Positions 50,297 through 58,828 of a DNA stretch of 64,000 nt are shown here, piece after piece. Positions within the stretch are counted from its first letter, which is position 1. Every line of letters begins with the position of its first letter. The notes under the pieces are model-generated. The model had not been told where the DNA came from. It saw only the letters and a list, made by a program, of their open reading frames with translations, and ran no database searches. Origin of the DNA: an uncultured Dorea sp. (GTDB lineage Bacteria > Bacillota > Clostridia > Lachnospirales > Lachnospiraceae); contig CAJTQA010000002.1 of NCBI GenBank assembly GCA_910578455.1, positions 56,170 through 120,169 of the forward strand, written 5' to 3'. Both the position numbers and the translations under genes were made by a program.

Positions 50297-50348
50297 CCCT
50301 ATATCCTTCGCTCCGAGGCTGCGCTTAGCCTCCGCTCTGGACATAGGG
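50297..50348. terminator. Bidirectional terminator between the ABC-F and trpS genes
   Basis: CCCTAT-A-TCC (50297-50306) pairs with GGA-C-ATAGGG (50339-50348); inside it GAGGCT pairs with AGCCTC. It is followed by ATTTTTTTT on the plus strand and by TTTTTT on the minus. Confidence 0.85.
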
Positions 50349-50432
50349 ATTTTTTTTGTGTCTGTTTACACCGCTGCATACACATGCATCTTACGTTTTT
50401 CGTCTTCTCCGATATGTTTGTTTACCCTGTCT

Positions 50433-51437
50433 CTATCTTACCCGTTCCGGGAAACCTACTTTTTTCTGGACTTTGCGGAGGGTTTTTGCAGCGAAGTAGT
50501 TTGCTTTTTCTGCGTTGTTTTTGATGATTCCGTCGATGTAGGCTTTGTCTTTTTCAAGCCTTGCCACCTCGTCCTGCAGCGGTTTCAGGACGGATACCAC
50601 GGATTCTCCCACGGCAGCCTTGAAATCGCCGTAGCCCTTCCCTTCAAATTCCTTCACGGTCTCCTCCGGGGTCTTTCCGGTGCAGGCGCTGTAGATGTCT
50701 ATCAGGTTCTTCACTCCCGGCTGCTCTTCTCTGTAGAGGATCTGAGCTTCGGAGTCAGTCACCGCCCGCTTGCACTTCCTCATGACCGTATCCGGGTCGT
50801 CCATCAGGTAGATGCTGGCGTTTGGATTTTCATCGGACTTTGACATCTTCTTTAACGGATCCTGAAGGCTCATGATCTTCGCCCCCACTTTTCCGATATA
50901 CGCCTCCGGCACGGTGAATACGTCTCCGTAGATGTTATTGAAACGCTCTGCGATATCTCTTGTAATCTCTAAGTGCTGCATCTGGTCTACCCCCACCGGA
51001 ACCACATCCGCCTGATACAGGAGGATGTCCGCCGCCATAAGCACCGGGTAGGTGAAAAGCCCTGCGTTTATATTATCCGCATGCTTTGCGGATTTGTCCT
51101 TAAACTGGGTCATCCGGTTCAGCTCACCCATATAGGTAAAACAGTTTAAGATCCAGGAAAGCTCCGCATGGCCGGATACATGTGACTGATAATAGATGCA
51201 GTTTTTTTCTGGGTCAAGTCCCGCCGCGATATAGAGCGTCAGAAGAGCCCTGGCGCGCTTTCTGAGCACCGCCGGATCCTGCCTGACCGTGATGGAATGC
51301 ATATCCACAACACTGTAGAAACACTCATACTCATCGCTTAATGTCACCCAGTTCTTCAATGCCCCAAGGTAATTTCCAAGGGTCAGGTTTCCGGTCGCCT
51401 GCATTCCGCTGAACAATACTTTTTTTCCGTTAATCAT
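50433..51437 (-). CDS. trpS: Tryptophan-tRNA ligase
   Basis: 334 residues from MINGKKVLFSGMQATGNLTL; TTGGAGG precedes this ATG. Class I synthetase: the HIGH-like loop is GNLTLGNYLGAL and KMSKS is PLKKMSKSDENPN. The tryptophan pocket includes DMHSITVRQDPAVL and VGVDQMQHLEITRDIAERFN. It lies 33 bases after the histidine phosphatase gene, which leaves no room for a T-box leader, so regulation must lie further upstream. Confidence 0.97.
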   Translation of the reverse strand: MINGKKVLFSGMQATGNLTLGNYLGALKNWVTLSDEYECFYSVVDMHSITVRQDPAVLRKRARALLTLYIAAGLDPEKNCIYYQSHVSGHAELSWILNCFTYMGELNRMTQFKDKSAKHADNINAGLFTYPVLMAADILLYQADVVPVGVDQMQHLEITRDIAERFNNIYGDVFTVPEAYIGKVGAKIMSLQDPLKKMSKSDENPNASIYLMDDPDTVMRKCKRAVTDSEAQILYREEQPGVKNLIDIYSACTGKTPEETVKEFEGKGYGDFKAAVGESVVSVLKPLQDEVARLEKDKAYIDGIIKNNAEKANYFAAKTLRKVQKKVGFPERVR

Positions 51438-51470
51438 CTTTACATCCTCCAAATTCTCTGTTATATACTG

Positions 51471-52100
51471 CTACCACGCCTTTACGTCGTCTTTATAATA
51501 AGCATGGTTTTCCGACAATATCACTGGTACGCCGCCCGTCACTTCTACTTCTGTGACAGCGCAGTTTTTATGTACGCCCTCTCCCCAGTATTCGGACATC
51601 GCCTTTCCCTTGATGATGTTCAATAATCCGCAAAGAGCCGCCCCATGAGTCGTGATCAGGATATTTTTATCCTTCCAGGACTCCTTTTCACAAATTTCTT
51701 CCAGGAAATCTTCCAGCCTGTTCCTGACCATGTAGAAATCTTCCCCGCCTTCCGGCGCCCTGTACCGTTCCGGAGCCTCAAAAAAATCACGGAACTCCTG
51801 CGGAAGGTTCCACCCTTCTTTCGAACAGCACCCGCCTTCCCATATGCCGAACGCCATCTCCGTAATGCGGCTGTCTTTTGCCACAGGGGTATCCTTTCCG
51901 CCAAGAATAAGCTCTGCCGTCTCCACCGCCCGCGAAAGAGGACTGCTGATGCAGATGTCGAAGGCAATATCCGACAGGCCCTTTCCCGTCTCCTCCGCAA
52001 GATGCCTTCCAAATCCATTCAGAGGGATGTCAGCCTGCCCCTGAATCCTTCTCTCCTTGTTCCAGTCTGTTTCACCGTGCCGCACGATATATAGTTTCAT
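51471..52100 (-). CDS. Histidine phosphatase family protein (phosphoglycerate mutase-like)
   Basis: 209 residues. The phospho-His motif is YIVRHGETDWNKERRIQGQA, the second Arg/His set is ISSPLSRAVETAELIL, and the proton donor ITTHGAALCGLLNII. Unlike phosphoglycerate mutase, it is short and most similar to broad-specificity phosphatases (PhoE/GpmB/CobC type). The substrate is open; cobalamin pathway use (CobC) would need cob genes, not seen here. It is co-transcribed with trpS. Confidence 0.9.
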   Translation of the reverse strand: MKLYIVRHGETDWNKERRIQGQADIPLNGFGRHLAEETGKGLSDIAFDICISSPLSRAVETAELILGGKDTPVAKDSRITEMAFGIWEGGCCSKEGWNLPQEFRDFFEAPERYRAPEGGEDFYMVRNRLEDFLEEICEKESWKDKNILITTHGAALCGLLNIIKGKAMSEYWGEGVHKNCAVTEVEVTGGVPVILSENHAYYKDDVKAW

Positions 52101-52175
52101 CCGTTACGCCTCCTGCCTGATATAATACACTTCGGACACACTTAGTAAGTATATCACAACTCCCCGCATTTTTCA

Positions 52176-52204
52176 TAGTCAATTTCTCCTAAAAATGTTA
52201 TAAT
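52176..52204 (+). promoter_or_regulatory. Promoter of luxS
   Basis: TAGTCA (52176-52181), 17 bp, TATAAT (52199-52204), followed by a leader of about 45 bases with AAAGGAG at its end. Confidence 0.6.
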
Positions 52205-52253
52205 AGAAAAAGTTCCTTCAGCGGACAATCAATAGAAAAAGGAGACAGACATC

Positions 52254-52733
52254 ATGGAAAAAATAACAAGTTTCACTGTAGACCATCTGCGCCTTGTTCC
52301 GGGCGTATATGTATCCCGGATAGATTACGTGGCGGGAAATCCCGTCACAACCTTTGACCTGCGCTTGACAAAGCCTAACTGCGAGCCTGTCATGAATACC
52401 GCCGAGATCCATACGATCGAGCACCTGGCCGCAACATTTTTGCGTAATCACAGCGAATACGGAGACAAAACCATATATTTCGGCCCCATGGGATGCCGCA
52501 CAGGGTTCTATCTCATCCTGTCCGGAGAATACTCCTCCAAGGACATCGTGCCGCTCATGGCTGAGCTGTTCCGTTTCATAGCCGATTTTGAGGGAGACGT
52601 TCCAGGCGCCGCCGCAAAGGACTGCGGAAACTACCTCGACATGAACCTCCCCATGGCAAAATATCTGTCCGGGAAATATCTCGATGAAGTGCTCTTACGC
52701 ATCACGGAAGAACAGCTGAACTATCCGGAATAG
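52254..52733 (+). CDS. luxS: S-ribosylhomocysteine lyase LuxS
   Basis: 159 residues. It splits S-ribosylhomocysteine into homocysteine and DPD, the precursor of autoinducer-2. Metal ligands: His53 and His57 in EIHTIEHLAATFLRN and Cys124 in KDCGNYLD; the catalytic Cys81 is in GPMGCRTGFYLIL. The length is standard. It is monocistronic with its own promoter. AI-2 production or simple methyl-cycle recycling is possible; no AI-2 uptake system (lsr) is in the window. Confidence 0.97.
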   Translation: MEKITSFTVDHLRLVPGVYVSRIDYVAGNPVTTFDLRLTKPNCEPVMNTAEIHTIEHLAATFLRNHSEYGDKTIYFGPMGCRTGFYLILSGEYSSKDIVPLMAELFRFIADFEGDVPGAAAKDCGNYLDMNLPMAKYLSGKYLDEVLLRITEEQLNYPE

Positions 52734-52744
52734 CATACGTAAAA

Positions 52745-52775
52745 CGGAGCAAATACCCTGAGGTGATTTGCTCCG
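52745..52775. terminator. Convergent terminator between luxS and rplT
   Basis: CGGAGCAAAT (52745-52754) pairs with ATTTGCTCCG (52766-52775). On the minus strand it is followed by TTTTACG, ending the infC operon. Confidence 0.75.
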
Positions 52776-52797
52776 AATATAATCTATCATATATTTC

Positions 52798-53154
52798 CTA
52801 ATCAAGCTTACCCTGTGCAAGCTCTGCAACTGCCTTAAAGCCTTCTGCGTCATTGACAGCCATCTCTGCAAGCATCTTTCTGTTGATGTCGATGTTCGCA
52901 AGCTTAAGCCCGTGCATCAGCCTGCTGTATGACAGTCCGTTCAGCCTTGCCGCCGCATTGATACGCGCAATCCAAAGCTGGCGCATCTGACGCTTTCTCT
53001 GCTTTCTTCCCGCATAAGCGGATGTGAGTGCCCTCATGACAGACTGCTTTGCAACTCTGTACTGTTTTGAACGCGCTCCCCTGTATCCTTTCGCTAACTT
53101 CAAAGTTCTGTTATGTCTTTTTTTAGCGTTTAATCCACCTTTTATCCTTGCCAT
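52798..53154 (-). CDS. rplT: 50S ribosomal protein L20
   Basis: 118 residues: ARIKGGLNAKKRHNRTLKLA, GYRGARSKQYRVAKQSVMRA, and LWIARINAAARLNGLSYSRL. L20 is needed for early 50S assembly and in Firmicutes represses its own operon by binding the infC leader. It is the last gene of infC-rpmI-rplT. Confidence 0.98.
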   Translation of the reverse strand: MARIKGGLNAKKRHNRTLKLAKGYRGARSKQYRVAKQSVMRALTSAYAGRKQRKRQMRQLWIARINAAARLNGLSYSRLMHGLKLANIDINRKMLAEMAVNDAEGFKAVAELAQGKLD

Positions 53155-53204
53155 CTCTTATTATCCTCCTTTAACTTCTTACCATTTCTTCCGTCAAGCA
53201 AAGC

Positions 53205-53402
53205 TTACAGATATGGCAATACTTTCTTCATATTCTTTACGTTCGTCGCATCCGTAATGGTTGATTTCCTAAGATTTCTTTTTCTCTTTGTAGATTTCTT
53301 AGTCAAGATATGGCTTTTATAAGCTTTGTTTCTTACCAGTTTCCCTGTACCCGTCTTCTTGAAACGCTTTGCAGCGGCTCTATTTGTTTTGATTTTTGGC
53401 AT
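53205..53402 (-). CDS. rpmI: 50S ribosomal protein L35
   Basis: 65 residues: MPKIKTNRAAAKRFKKTGTG, KLVRNKAYKSHILTKKSTKR, KRNLRKSTITDATNVKNMKK. It is very basic and of standard length. It lies between infC and rplT; AAGGAGG precedes the ATG. Confidence 0.98.
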   Translation of the reverse strand: MPKIKTNRAAAKRFKKTGTGKLVRNKAYKSHILTKKSTKRKRNLRKSTITDATNVKNMKKVLPYL

Positions 53403-53432
53403 AATAATTTCCTCCTTAATTTGTATATATTT

Positions 53433-53939
53433 TTAACGTTTTTCAGTTAAAACCATACTCATGTTCCTGCCTTCCAATTTTGCCGGCTTTTCAACTGACG
53501 CCACGTCCGCAAGCTGCTGTGCGAAATCATCTAAAATATGCCTGCTCTGCTGCACGTGAGCCATCTCACGGCCGCGGAAACGCAAAGTGACCTTCACCTT
53601 GTTGCCCTTGCCGATAAACTTTCTGGCATTATTCACTTTTGTGTTTAAGTCATTCGTATCAATATTCGGCGAGAGACGCACTTCCTTGATCTCAACGGTC
53701 TTCTGTTTCTTTCTGGCGTCCTTTTCTTTTCTCGCAAGCTCATAGCGGTATTTTCCGTAATCAATAATCTTGCATACCGGCGGCTGAGCCTTCGGGGCAA
53801 CCTTTACCAGATCCAGCTCCGCCTCCTGCGCCAGCCTCATCGCCTCTTTGGAAGACATAATCCCAAGCTGTTCTCCATTCTCGCCGATCAAACGTACTTC
53901 CTTGTCTCTAATCTGCCCGTTAATCATTAAATCGCTAAT
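53433..53939 (-). CDS. infC: Translation initiation factor IF-3, probable AUU start
   Basis: 168 residues if it starts at ATT 53939: (M)ISDLMINGQIRDKEVRLIG. GGAGG stands nine bases before this ATT, the right spacing, whereas the in-frame ATG at 53927 is 21 bases from it. AUU starts are a known feature of infC, by which IF-3 limits its own synthesis. Domains: IF3-N (about 12-85, VRLIGENGEQLGIMSSKEAM) and IF3-C (about 90-168, KTVEIKEVRLSPNIDTNDLN, FRGREMAHVQQSRHIL). It keeps 30S subunits free and checks the start codon-tRNA pair. Confidence 0.93.
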   Translation of the reverse strand: MSDLMINGQIRDKEVRLIGENGEQLGIMSSKEAMRLAQEAELDLVKVAPKAQPPVCKIIDYGKYRYELARKEKDARKKQKTVEIKEVRLSPNIDTNDLNTKVNNARKFIGKGNKVKVTLRFRGREMAHVQQSRHILDDFAQQLADVASVEKPAKLEGRNMSMVLTEKR

Positions 53940-54110
53940 TGTCGTGCACCTCCATCAAATAAAATAAGTGAATAGTTCCAGACTATCCACTTAAATATCT
54001 GTACAGATAACACAAAAATGCAATCCGCCGTCAACAATATCAGACCAATAGTCACCCAATCGTGCTATGGTGAGAGTGGACACTCTGCTTTGTTTTTATC
54101 TCACACAGCT
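53940..54110 (-). promoter_or_regulatory. infC-rpmI-rplT leader with attenuator (L20 leader candidate)
   Basis: A transcribed leader of about 165 bases precedes infC. Close to its end, AAGTGGATAGT and ACTATTCACTT (53966-53992) form a hairpin followed by ATTTTATTT, a rho-independent terminator shape. Another hairpin (AGAGTG-TCC-ACTCTC, about 54073-54087) lies upstream. This is the place of the L20-binding leader in Firmicutes that stops transcription when L20 is in excess. The anti-terminator pairing was not modelled. Confidence 0.6.
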
Positions 54111-54113
54111 AAT

Positions 54114-54142
54114 AATCTATCACATATGCGCCAGAATGTCAA
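54114..54142 (-). promoter_or_regulatory. Promoter of the infC operon
   Basis: TTGACA (54137-54142), 17 bp, TAGATT (54114-54119) on the minus strand. Confidence 0.75.
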
Positions 54143-54203
54143 CCCAAATTTTACGTCCACAAAAAAAACCACAAAAAAATCATGCAAAAGCCGGCTGGAA
54201 ACA

Positions 54204-54872
54204 TTATTCTGCCACCCAGGCCTCAATCTCCCGTGCAAAAGCATATTTTTCAAGATATCTTTTTCCATGATCCAACGCTTTTTCCAAATCACCATTGTCA
54301 GAGAAAGAGTAGATTAGCGTAAGCACTTCCTTCGTGTTCTCCGTAATCATTGCCCTCTCGGAATCACTGGTAGAACTGCCTACCGCCCCCTCCGAATCGG
54401 CCAGAACCGGAAGGCCTTCAATCTTAATCTGCTCTTTTCCAATCCCCTTATACATCTCTCCCTCCTTCCCCACCCGGAAGACAAGCTCGCCGCCAATCTT
54501 CGCGGCATCATAAGAGCCCACGGAAAAGCCGGATTCTACAGATATAAGGTTATTCGCGTCAACCACCGTATTCACTTCGTAAAGCCCTTTCCCCTGTGCG
54601 ATTCGCCGGATAAGCGCTTCCGATGAAACTCTGTATCTGCTCGGATCTTTTCCAAACGCCTTATATGCTGTTCTTGATTCCCTGACATTCGGGATTTCGC
54701 TCACGCCATAATCAAAAACAGCATCTTTCACACGTTTAAACACCTCTTTTTTCAGATACGCCCACAGCTCCTCATTCTTTTTTTCCACATCCGCCATGTA
54801 CTGGATGCATCCAACCCTCGCAGCCGGCCAGATTCTCTTCATATCCCTGTCAATGCACAGCACTTTCCTCAT
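54204..54872 (-). CDS. B3/B4 tRNA-binding domain protein
   Basis: 222 residues. It corresponds to the B3/B4 editing domain of phenylalanyl-tRNA synthetase beta, standing alone: VFDYGVSEIPNVRESRTAYK, ALIRRIAQGKGLYEVNTVVD, NLISVESGFSVGSYD and LVFRVGKEGEMYKGIGKE. Free-standing forms may clear mischarged tRNA or act on free amino acids; no firm function. AAGGATTGAG precedes the ATG. It is alone, between the infC promoter and a divergent LysR gene. Confidence 0.9.
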   Translation of the reverse strand: MRKVLCIDRDMKRIWPAARVGCIQYMADVEKKNEELWAYLKKEVFKRVKDAVFDYGVSEIPNVRESRTAYKAFGKDPSRYRVSSEALIRRIAQGKGLYEVNTVVDANNLISVESGFSVGSYDAAKIGGELVFRVGKEGEMYKGIGKEQIKIEGLPVLADSEGAVGSSTSDSERAMITENTKEVLTLIYSFSDNGDLEKALDHGKRYLEKYAFAREIEAWVAE

Positions 54873-54939
54873 CTCAATCCTTCTTTCCTAAATTTTTATC
54901 GCCAACCAAAGTATACCATATTTTTTTAGCATGCAAAAC

Positions 54940-54968
54940 TTGTTTTTCTCCCAAAACCAATGTAATAT
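54940..54968 (+). promoter_or_regulatory. Promoter of the LysR gene
   Basis: TTGTTT (54940-54945), 17 bp, TAATAT (54963-54968), 42 bases before the ATG. Confidence 0.55.
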
Positions 54969-55010
54969 AGAACAAAGAATTCTGAAAAACAATGAAAAAG
55001 GAGGGGTTAT

Positions 55011-55880
55011 ATGGATTTAAAAAAATGGCATGTATTCCTTGCCGTATCCAAATACGAGAACTTTACAAAAGCAGGCGAAGAACTGGGCTACACCCAATCC
55101 GGCATCACGCAGATGATGAAGAACCTTCAGCGCGAAGTCGGATTCCCCCTGTTCAACAAGACAAACCACGGCATTACCCTCTCCCCGGAAGGAATTGCCC
55201 TCCTGCCCTCCATCCGCAATCTTATCGCTGCAAATGAATCGCTCAAGCAGGAAATATCCTTTCTAAAGGGCGCCGAGCTCGGAACCTTGAAAATCGGAAC
55301 CTACACAAGCTGTTCCATACACTGGATCCCCAAGATCATCCGGGAATTCCAGAAAAAAAACCCGGGCATCCTTTTCGACATCATAGAGGGGCATGAAAAC
55401 GAGATTGCCGACTGGGTTTTAAACTATCAGGTGGACATAGGGTTTACCAGTTTCCAAAAAAGCCAGACCGCGGACTTCATACCGGTCCATAACGACGAGA
55501 TGATGGCAATCCTCCCCAAGGGGCATCCCTGGACCGAGTATGACGAGATTCCCCTGGAATGGTTCCAGAACGCTCCATTCATCATCTGCGAGTACACTTA
55601 CACAAGCGATATTCATCAGATCCTGAAAAAATATAAAATCCGTCCGGACATCAAATATACAACCCACAATGATTTCTCCGTTCTTTCCATGGTGGAGCAC
55701 AACCTGGGAATCAGCATCCTGCCGGAACTTGTAATACGGGGCCATGTCGGGGATTATGAAGTGCGTACGCTCAAGCCTTATGTATTCCGAAAGCTCGGCA
55801 TGGCGGTCCATCCGTCCCACGACTGGTCCCCCGCCATGAAGATATTCATCCGCTACGCAAAAGAATATCTGCTCACGTAG
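55011..55880 (+). CDS. LysR family transcriptional regulator
   Basis: 289 residues. Winged HTH at 1-60 (MDLKKWHVFLAVSKYENFTK, then YTQSGITQMMKNLQREVG). A linker helix runs at about 60-88, and the effector domain at about 90-289 has the periplasmic-binding-protein fold (LKIGTYTSCSIHWIPKIIRE, then the hinge VDIGFTSFQKS). It senses a small molecule and tunes nearby promoters. The only convergent neighbour is a MATE pump (stops eight bases apart), and the divergent one is the B3/B4 gene; either could be a target, the divergent one being more usual for LysR. Confidence 0.93.
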   Translation: MDLKKWHVFLAVSKYENFTKAGEELGYTQSGITQMMKNLQREVGFPLFNKTNHGITLSPEGIALLPSIRNLIAANESLKQEISFLKGAELGTLKIGTYTSCSIHWIPKIIREFQKKNPGILFDIIEGHENEIADWVLNYQVDIGFTSFQKSQTADFIPVHNDEMMAILPKGHPWTEYDEIPLEWFQNAPFIICEYTYTSDIHQILKKYKIRPDIKYTTHNDFSVLSMVEHNLGISILPELVIRGHVGDYEVRTLKPYVFRKLGMAVHPSHDWSPAMKIFIRYAKEYLLT

Positions 55881-55888
55881 TTACGGCT

Positions 55889-57271
55889 TTATGCCTGCCC
55901 CATCTCTCTCATAAGCCTCCTCGCCGTGACGGCAAACAGGACGGAAGTCGTCAGCACCGATATCACGTCCGCGATCGGCTCCGCCCTGTAGATTCCCATA
56001 ACTCCCATAAATTTAGGGAGGATGACAGCGAGCGGGATCAAAAGAATGACCTTCCTCAAAAGAGCGATGAACGCAGATACCTTTGCCTGGCCCAGGGCGA
56101 CGAAGGTAGCCTGGCATGCCGACTGGATCCCGAAAACGGTCATTCCCAGGAAATACGTAGGCATGACCTGTACCGTAAGGCTGACCAGAGCCTCGTTGCT
56201 CGTAAAGATGCCCGCATACACGCCCGGAGCCACTACCGCAAGCCCGCAGAGCACGAACATGCCCGTGAACGTAATGGAGAACATCCGGAGAAACGCGCTT
56301 TTCACTCTTTTTATATTCCCCGCCCCGTAATTGTAGCTTAAAATAGGCTGCACTCCCTGGGTGATGCCCTGCAGCGGGATTGTGATAAGCTGCATGATAC
56401 TGGTCATGATCGCCATCGTTCCCACATACAGATCTCCTCCGTACTTCTGTAGCCCTGAATTAAGCGTAATGCTCACAAGGCTTTCGGTGCTCTGCATGAT
56501 GAAGGGGGAGACGCCGAGCGCGGCAATCTGCTTTACCGTCTCCGCCTCTGGTTTCATATAAGAAACTTTAAGTTTCACCACGCTTTTTTCGGACGTGAGG
56601 AAACGCACGACCCACAAGGCGCTAACCGCCTGCGAGATGACAGTCGCAAGCGCCGCTCCTTTTACCCCCATATGCAGGAGGAATATAAAGACCGGATCCA
56701 GGCAGATATTGATGACCGCTCCGATCAGCACAGAAAGCATCGCCGTTTTCGCCGCTCCCTGCCCGCTGATAAATGTATTAAGGCCCAGAGCCGCCTGCAC
56801 GAAAAGAGTTCCCGCCAGATAGATTCCTATGTAGCTCTCCGCATAGCCGATGGTGGCCCCGCTCGCACCGAAAGCATAGAGGACCGGAGTCTTAAAAACG
56901 GAGAAGAGCACAGTAAGAACTACCGAAAACCCAAGAAGGAGCCCTGCCGAATTTCCCAGGATCCTCTCCGCTTTCTCATAGTTCTTTTTTCCCAGCTCAA
57001 TAGATGCCAGAGGCGCTCCTCCCATCCCGGCAAACGCGCTGAACGCCGACACCAGCATGATAATCGGAAACGTCACTCCTACTCCTGTGAGCGCGATATC
57101 TCCCTCCCCGGGGATATGGCCGATATAAATCCGATCTACGATATTATATAGGACATTGATAAGCTGCGCCGCCACCGCCGGAAACGCCATAGATGCCATA
57201 AGCCGCCCAAGCGGCGCGTTTCCCAGCCTTTCATCCTGTTTCTTTGTCTCAGGCACATTATCTTTTTGCAT
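55889..57271 (-). CDS. MATE family efflux transporter
   Basis: 460 residues with 12 helices. After a polar head (MQKDNVPETKKQDERLGNAP), helix 1 and its loop read FPAVAAQLINVLYNIVDRIY. The mid-loop QGITQGVQPILSYNYGAGNI is a MepA/NorM-like signature with the Gln/Pro of the family, mirrored by helix 7. It is of the MepA/DinF group, distinct from the one at 1610. Probably exports drugs or organic cations. Convergent with the LysR gene. Upstream: short AT-rich gap of 128 bases to the germination gene. Confidence 0.92.
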   Translation of the reverse strand: MQKDNVPETKKQDERLGNAPLGRLMASMAFPAVAAQLINVLYNIVDRIYIGHIPGEGDIALTGVGVTFPIIMLVSAFSAFAGMGGAPLASIELGKKNYEKAERILGNSAGLLLGFSVVLTVLFSVFKTPVLYAFGASGATIGYAESYIGIYLAGTLFVQAALGLNTFISGQGAAKTAMLSVLIGAVINICLDPVFIFLLHMGVKGAALATVISQAVSALWVVRFLTSEKSVVKLKVSYMKPEAETVKQIAALGVSPFIMQSTESLVSITLNSGLQKYGGDLYVGTMAIMTSIMQLITIPLQGITQGVQPILSYNYGAGNIKRVKSAFLRMFSITFTGMFVLCGLAVVAPGVYAGIFTSNEALVSLTVQVMPTYFLGMTVFGIQSACQATFVALGQAKVSAFIALLRKVILLIPLAVILPKFMGVMGIYRAEPIADVISVLTTSVLFAVTARRLMREMGQA

Positions 57272-57399
57272 AATCTACCATCCTTCTCTCTGCACACAAT
57301 ATACAGGCGCAGCATGCCCCGCCTGTTCTCGGTTCATTCTGGCCTGTATGGTAAAGTATAGCATATTCCTTTTCTTATTTCAGATAATTGCTTTATATT

Positions 57400-58761
57400 T
57401 TAGTTTAATTTAACATTTAGGTAGCTCCTGCCGGAAAGCGTCTTATTAAAGCAGATGCTCGCCGCAATGATCAGGCACCCTGCCGCAAATCCCCACCAGT
57501 CAAACACAGCCGTCAGGATCAAAAGCTCCAGGCGCATGAACTTCAGGGCATATCCAAGCTCAAAATTAGGCTGTGTATAGTTCGCCACCGCCACAAACGC
57601 CATATAGAGCATAACTTCCGAGTTAAACCACCCCGACTGCACGGAAAACTCGCCCATCACAAGACCCGCGATGACGCTCAGGGGGGTACTCAGCATACTC
57701 GGCGTATTCAGCGCCGCCAGCCTCAGGCCGTCAATGGCAATCTCCAATATCAGAAGCTGAAAAATAAGCGGAACATTGACCGTATCCTGCACCGCCACAA
57801 AGGCAAAGCTTTTGGGAAGCCAGTTTAAATTCTGCATAAACAGCAGAAATACCGGTGTCAAGAACACTGTCATGACCGTAATCAGCGTTCTGGCAATCTT
57901 GAGATATACATTTGTGATGGTCGGAAAGTAATAATCATTAGCTTCCTCGATCATATCGAAGATCGACGTCGGAAGGATCATGGCAGAGGGCGAGTTGTCC
58001 ACAAGGATGACCACCTTCCCTTCCAGAAGGCAGGCAGCCGCCGTATCCGGCCTCTCAGTAAACTTAAACTTCGGGAACGGATTGAACCACTTGCGCTTAA
58101 AAAGGCACTCTGCAAGGCTCTGTTGGTTCATCCGCAGCGCGTCCGTCCGGATGCTGCCAATCCGTTTTGTCACCGTGTCAAGAAGCTCTTTGTCCACCCG
58201 GTCTTCCATATAGCAGAGCGCCACATCCGTGCGGGAGCTTTCCCCCACCTCCACCATCTCCATGATAAGGTGCGGATCACGGATCCTCCTCCTCATAAGC
58301 GCCGTGTTAAACACAATCGTCTCCACAAACCCATCCCTGGAACCCCGGAGGGATTTGTCCTTGTCAGGTTCATCCACGCTCCTGGCCGGATAAGTGCGGC
58401 AGTCAATGGCGATGCATGCCTCATACCCCTCCACAAACAGGCAGGTTACCCCGGACAGCACATTTTTCAGCACCTCGTCAAAATCCGATATGACATCAAC
58501 CTCCACATAGGGAATCATGGCCCTGGAAAACTCTGTGGCATCCTTAGGCATGTCCTCCTTTGTTATCTTCATGAGGGAATCCATGATCTTCAGCATCGTC
58601 TCATCTTTCATGAACCCGTCTATAAAGTAGAAAGATGACGCCAGGCCGCCAATGTAGATATCTCTCTGTATAATGTCAAAACTCTCCTTCACCGGAAGAA
58701 CCTGATTCATGTAGGACGTATTTTCCTCTCTTGAGGCAGTCACTTTTTTAATATCCGGCAT
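57400..58761 (-). CDS. Spore germination protein, GerA/SpoVAF family A-subunit
   Basis: 453 residues. A cytoplasmic N-domain (about 1-250) has FIDGFMKDETMLKIMDSL and the family patterns SVDEPDKDKSLRGSRDGFVE, RMNQQSLAECLF, and EGKVVILVDNSPSAMILPTS. Five or six C-terminal membrane helices follow (about 280-440). The N-domain motif TDVALCYMEDRVD is typical of GerAA/SpoVAF. Such subunits help germinant sensing or the SpoVA channel in the inner spore membrane. It is alone here, without B or C subunits or spoVA genes. It is strong evidence that the organism makes endospores. Confidence 0.93.
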   Translation of the reverse strand: MPDIKKVTASREENTSYMNQVLPVKESFDIIQRDIYIGGLASSFYFIDGFMKDETMLKIMDSLMKITKEDMPKDATEFSRAMIPYVEVDVISDFDEVLKNVLSGVTCLFVEGYEACIAIDCRTYPARSVDEPDKDKSLRGSRDGFVETIVFNTALMRRRIRDPHLIMEMVEVGESSRTDVALCYMEDRVDKELLDTVTKRIGSIRTDALRMNQQSLAECLFKRKWFNPFPKFKFTERPDTAAACLLEGKVVILVDNSPSAMILPTSIFDMIEEANDYYFPTITNVYLKIARTLITVMTVFLTPVFLLFMQNLNWLPKSFAFVAVQDTVNVPLIFQLLILEIAIDGLRLAALNTPSMLSTPLSVIAGLVMGEFSVQSGWFNSEVMLYMAFVAVANYTQPNFELGYALKFMRLELLILTAVFDWWGFAAGCLIIAASICFNKTLSGRSYLNVKLN

Positions 58762-58828
58762 ATTCCACCCTCCATTCGTTTTTCATTAGAATCCCCAGAT
58801 TCCATGAAAATATTCCAGAGAGTATCTT

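Noticed and set aside
51438..51470. T-box riboswitch expected before trpS
   Set aside because: Only 33 bases separate trpS from the upstream gene, so there is no room for one.
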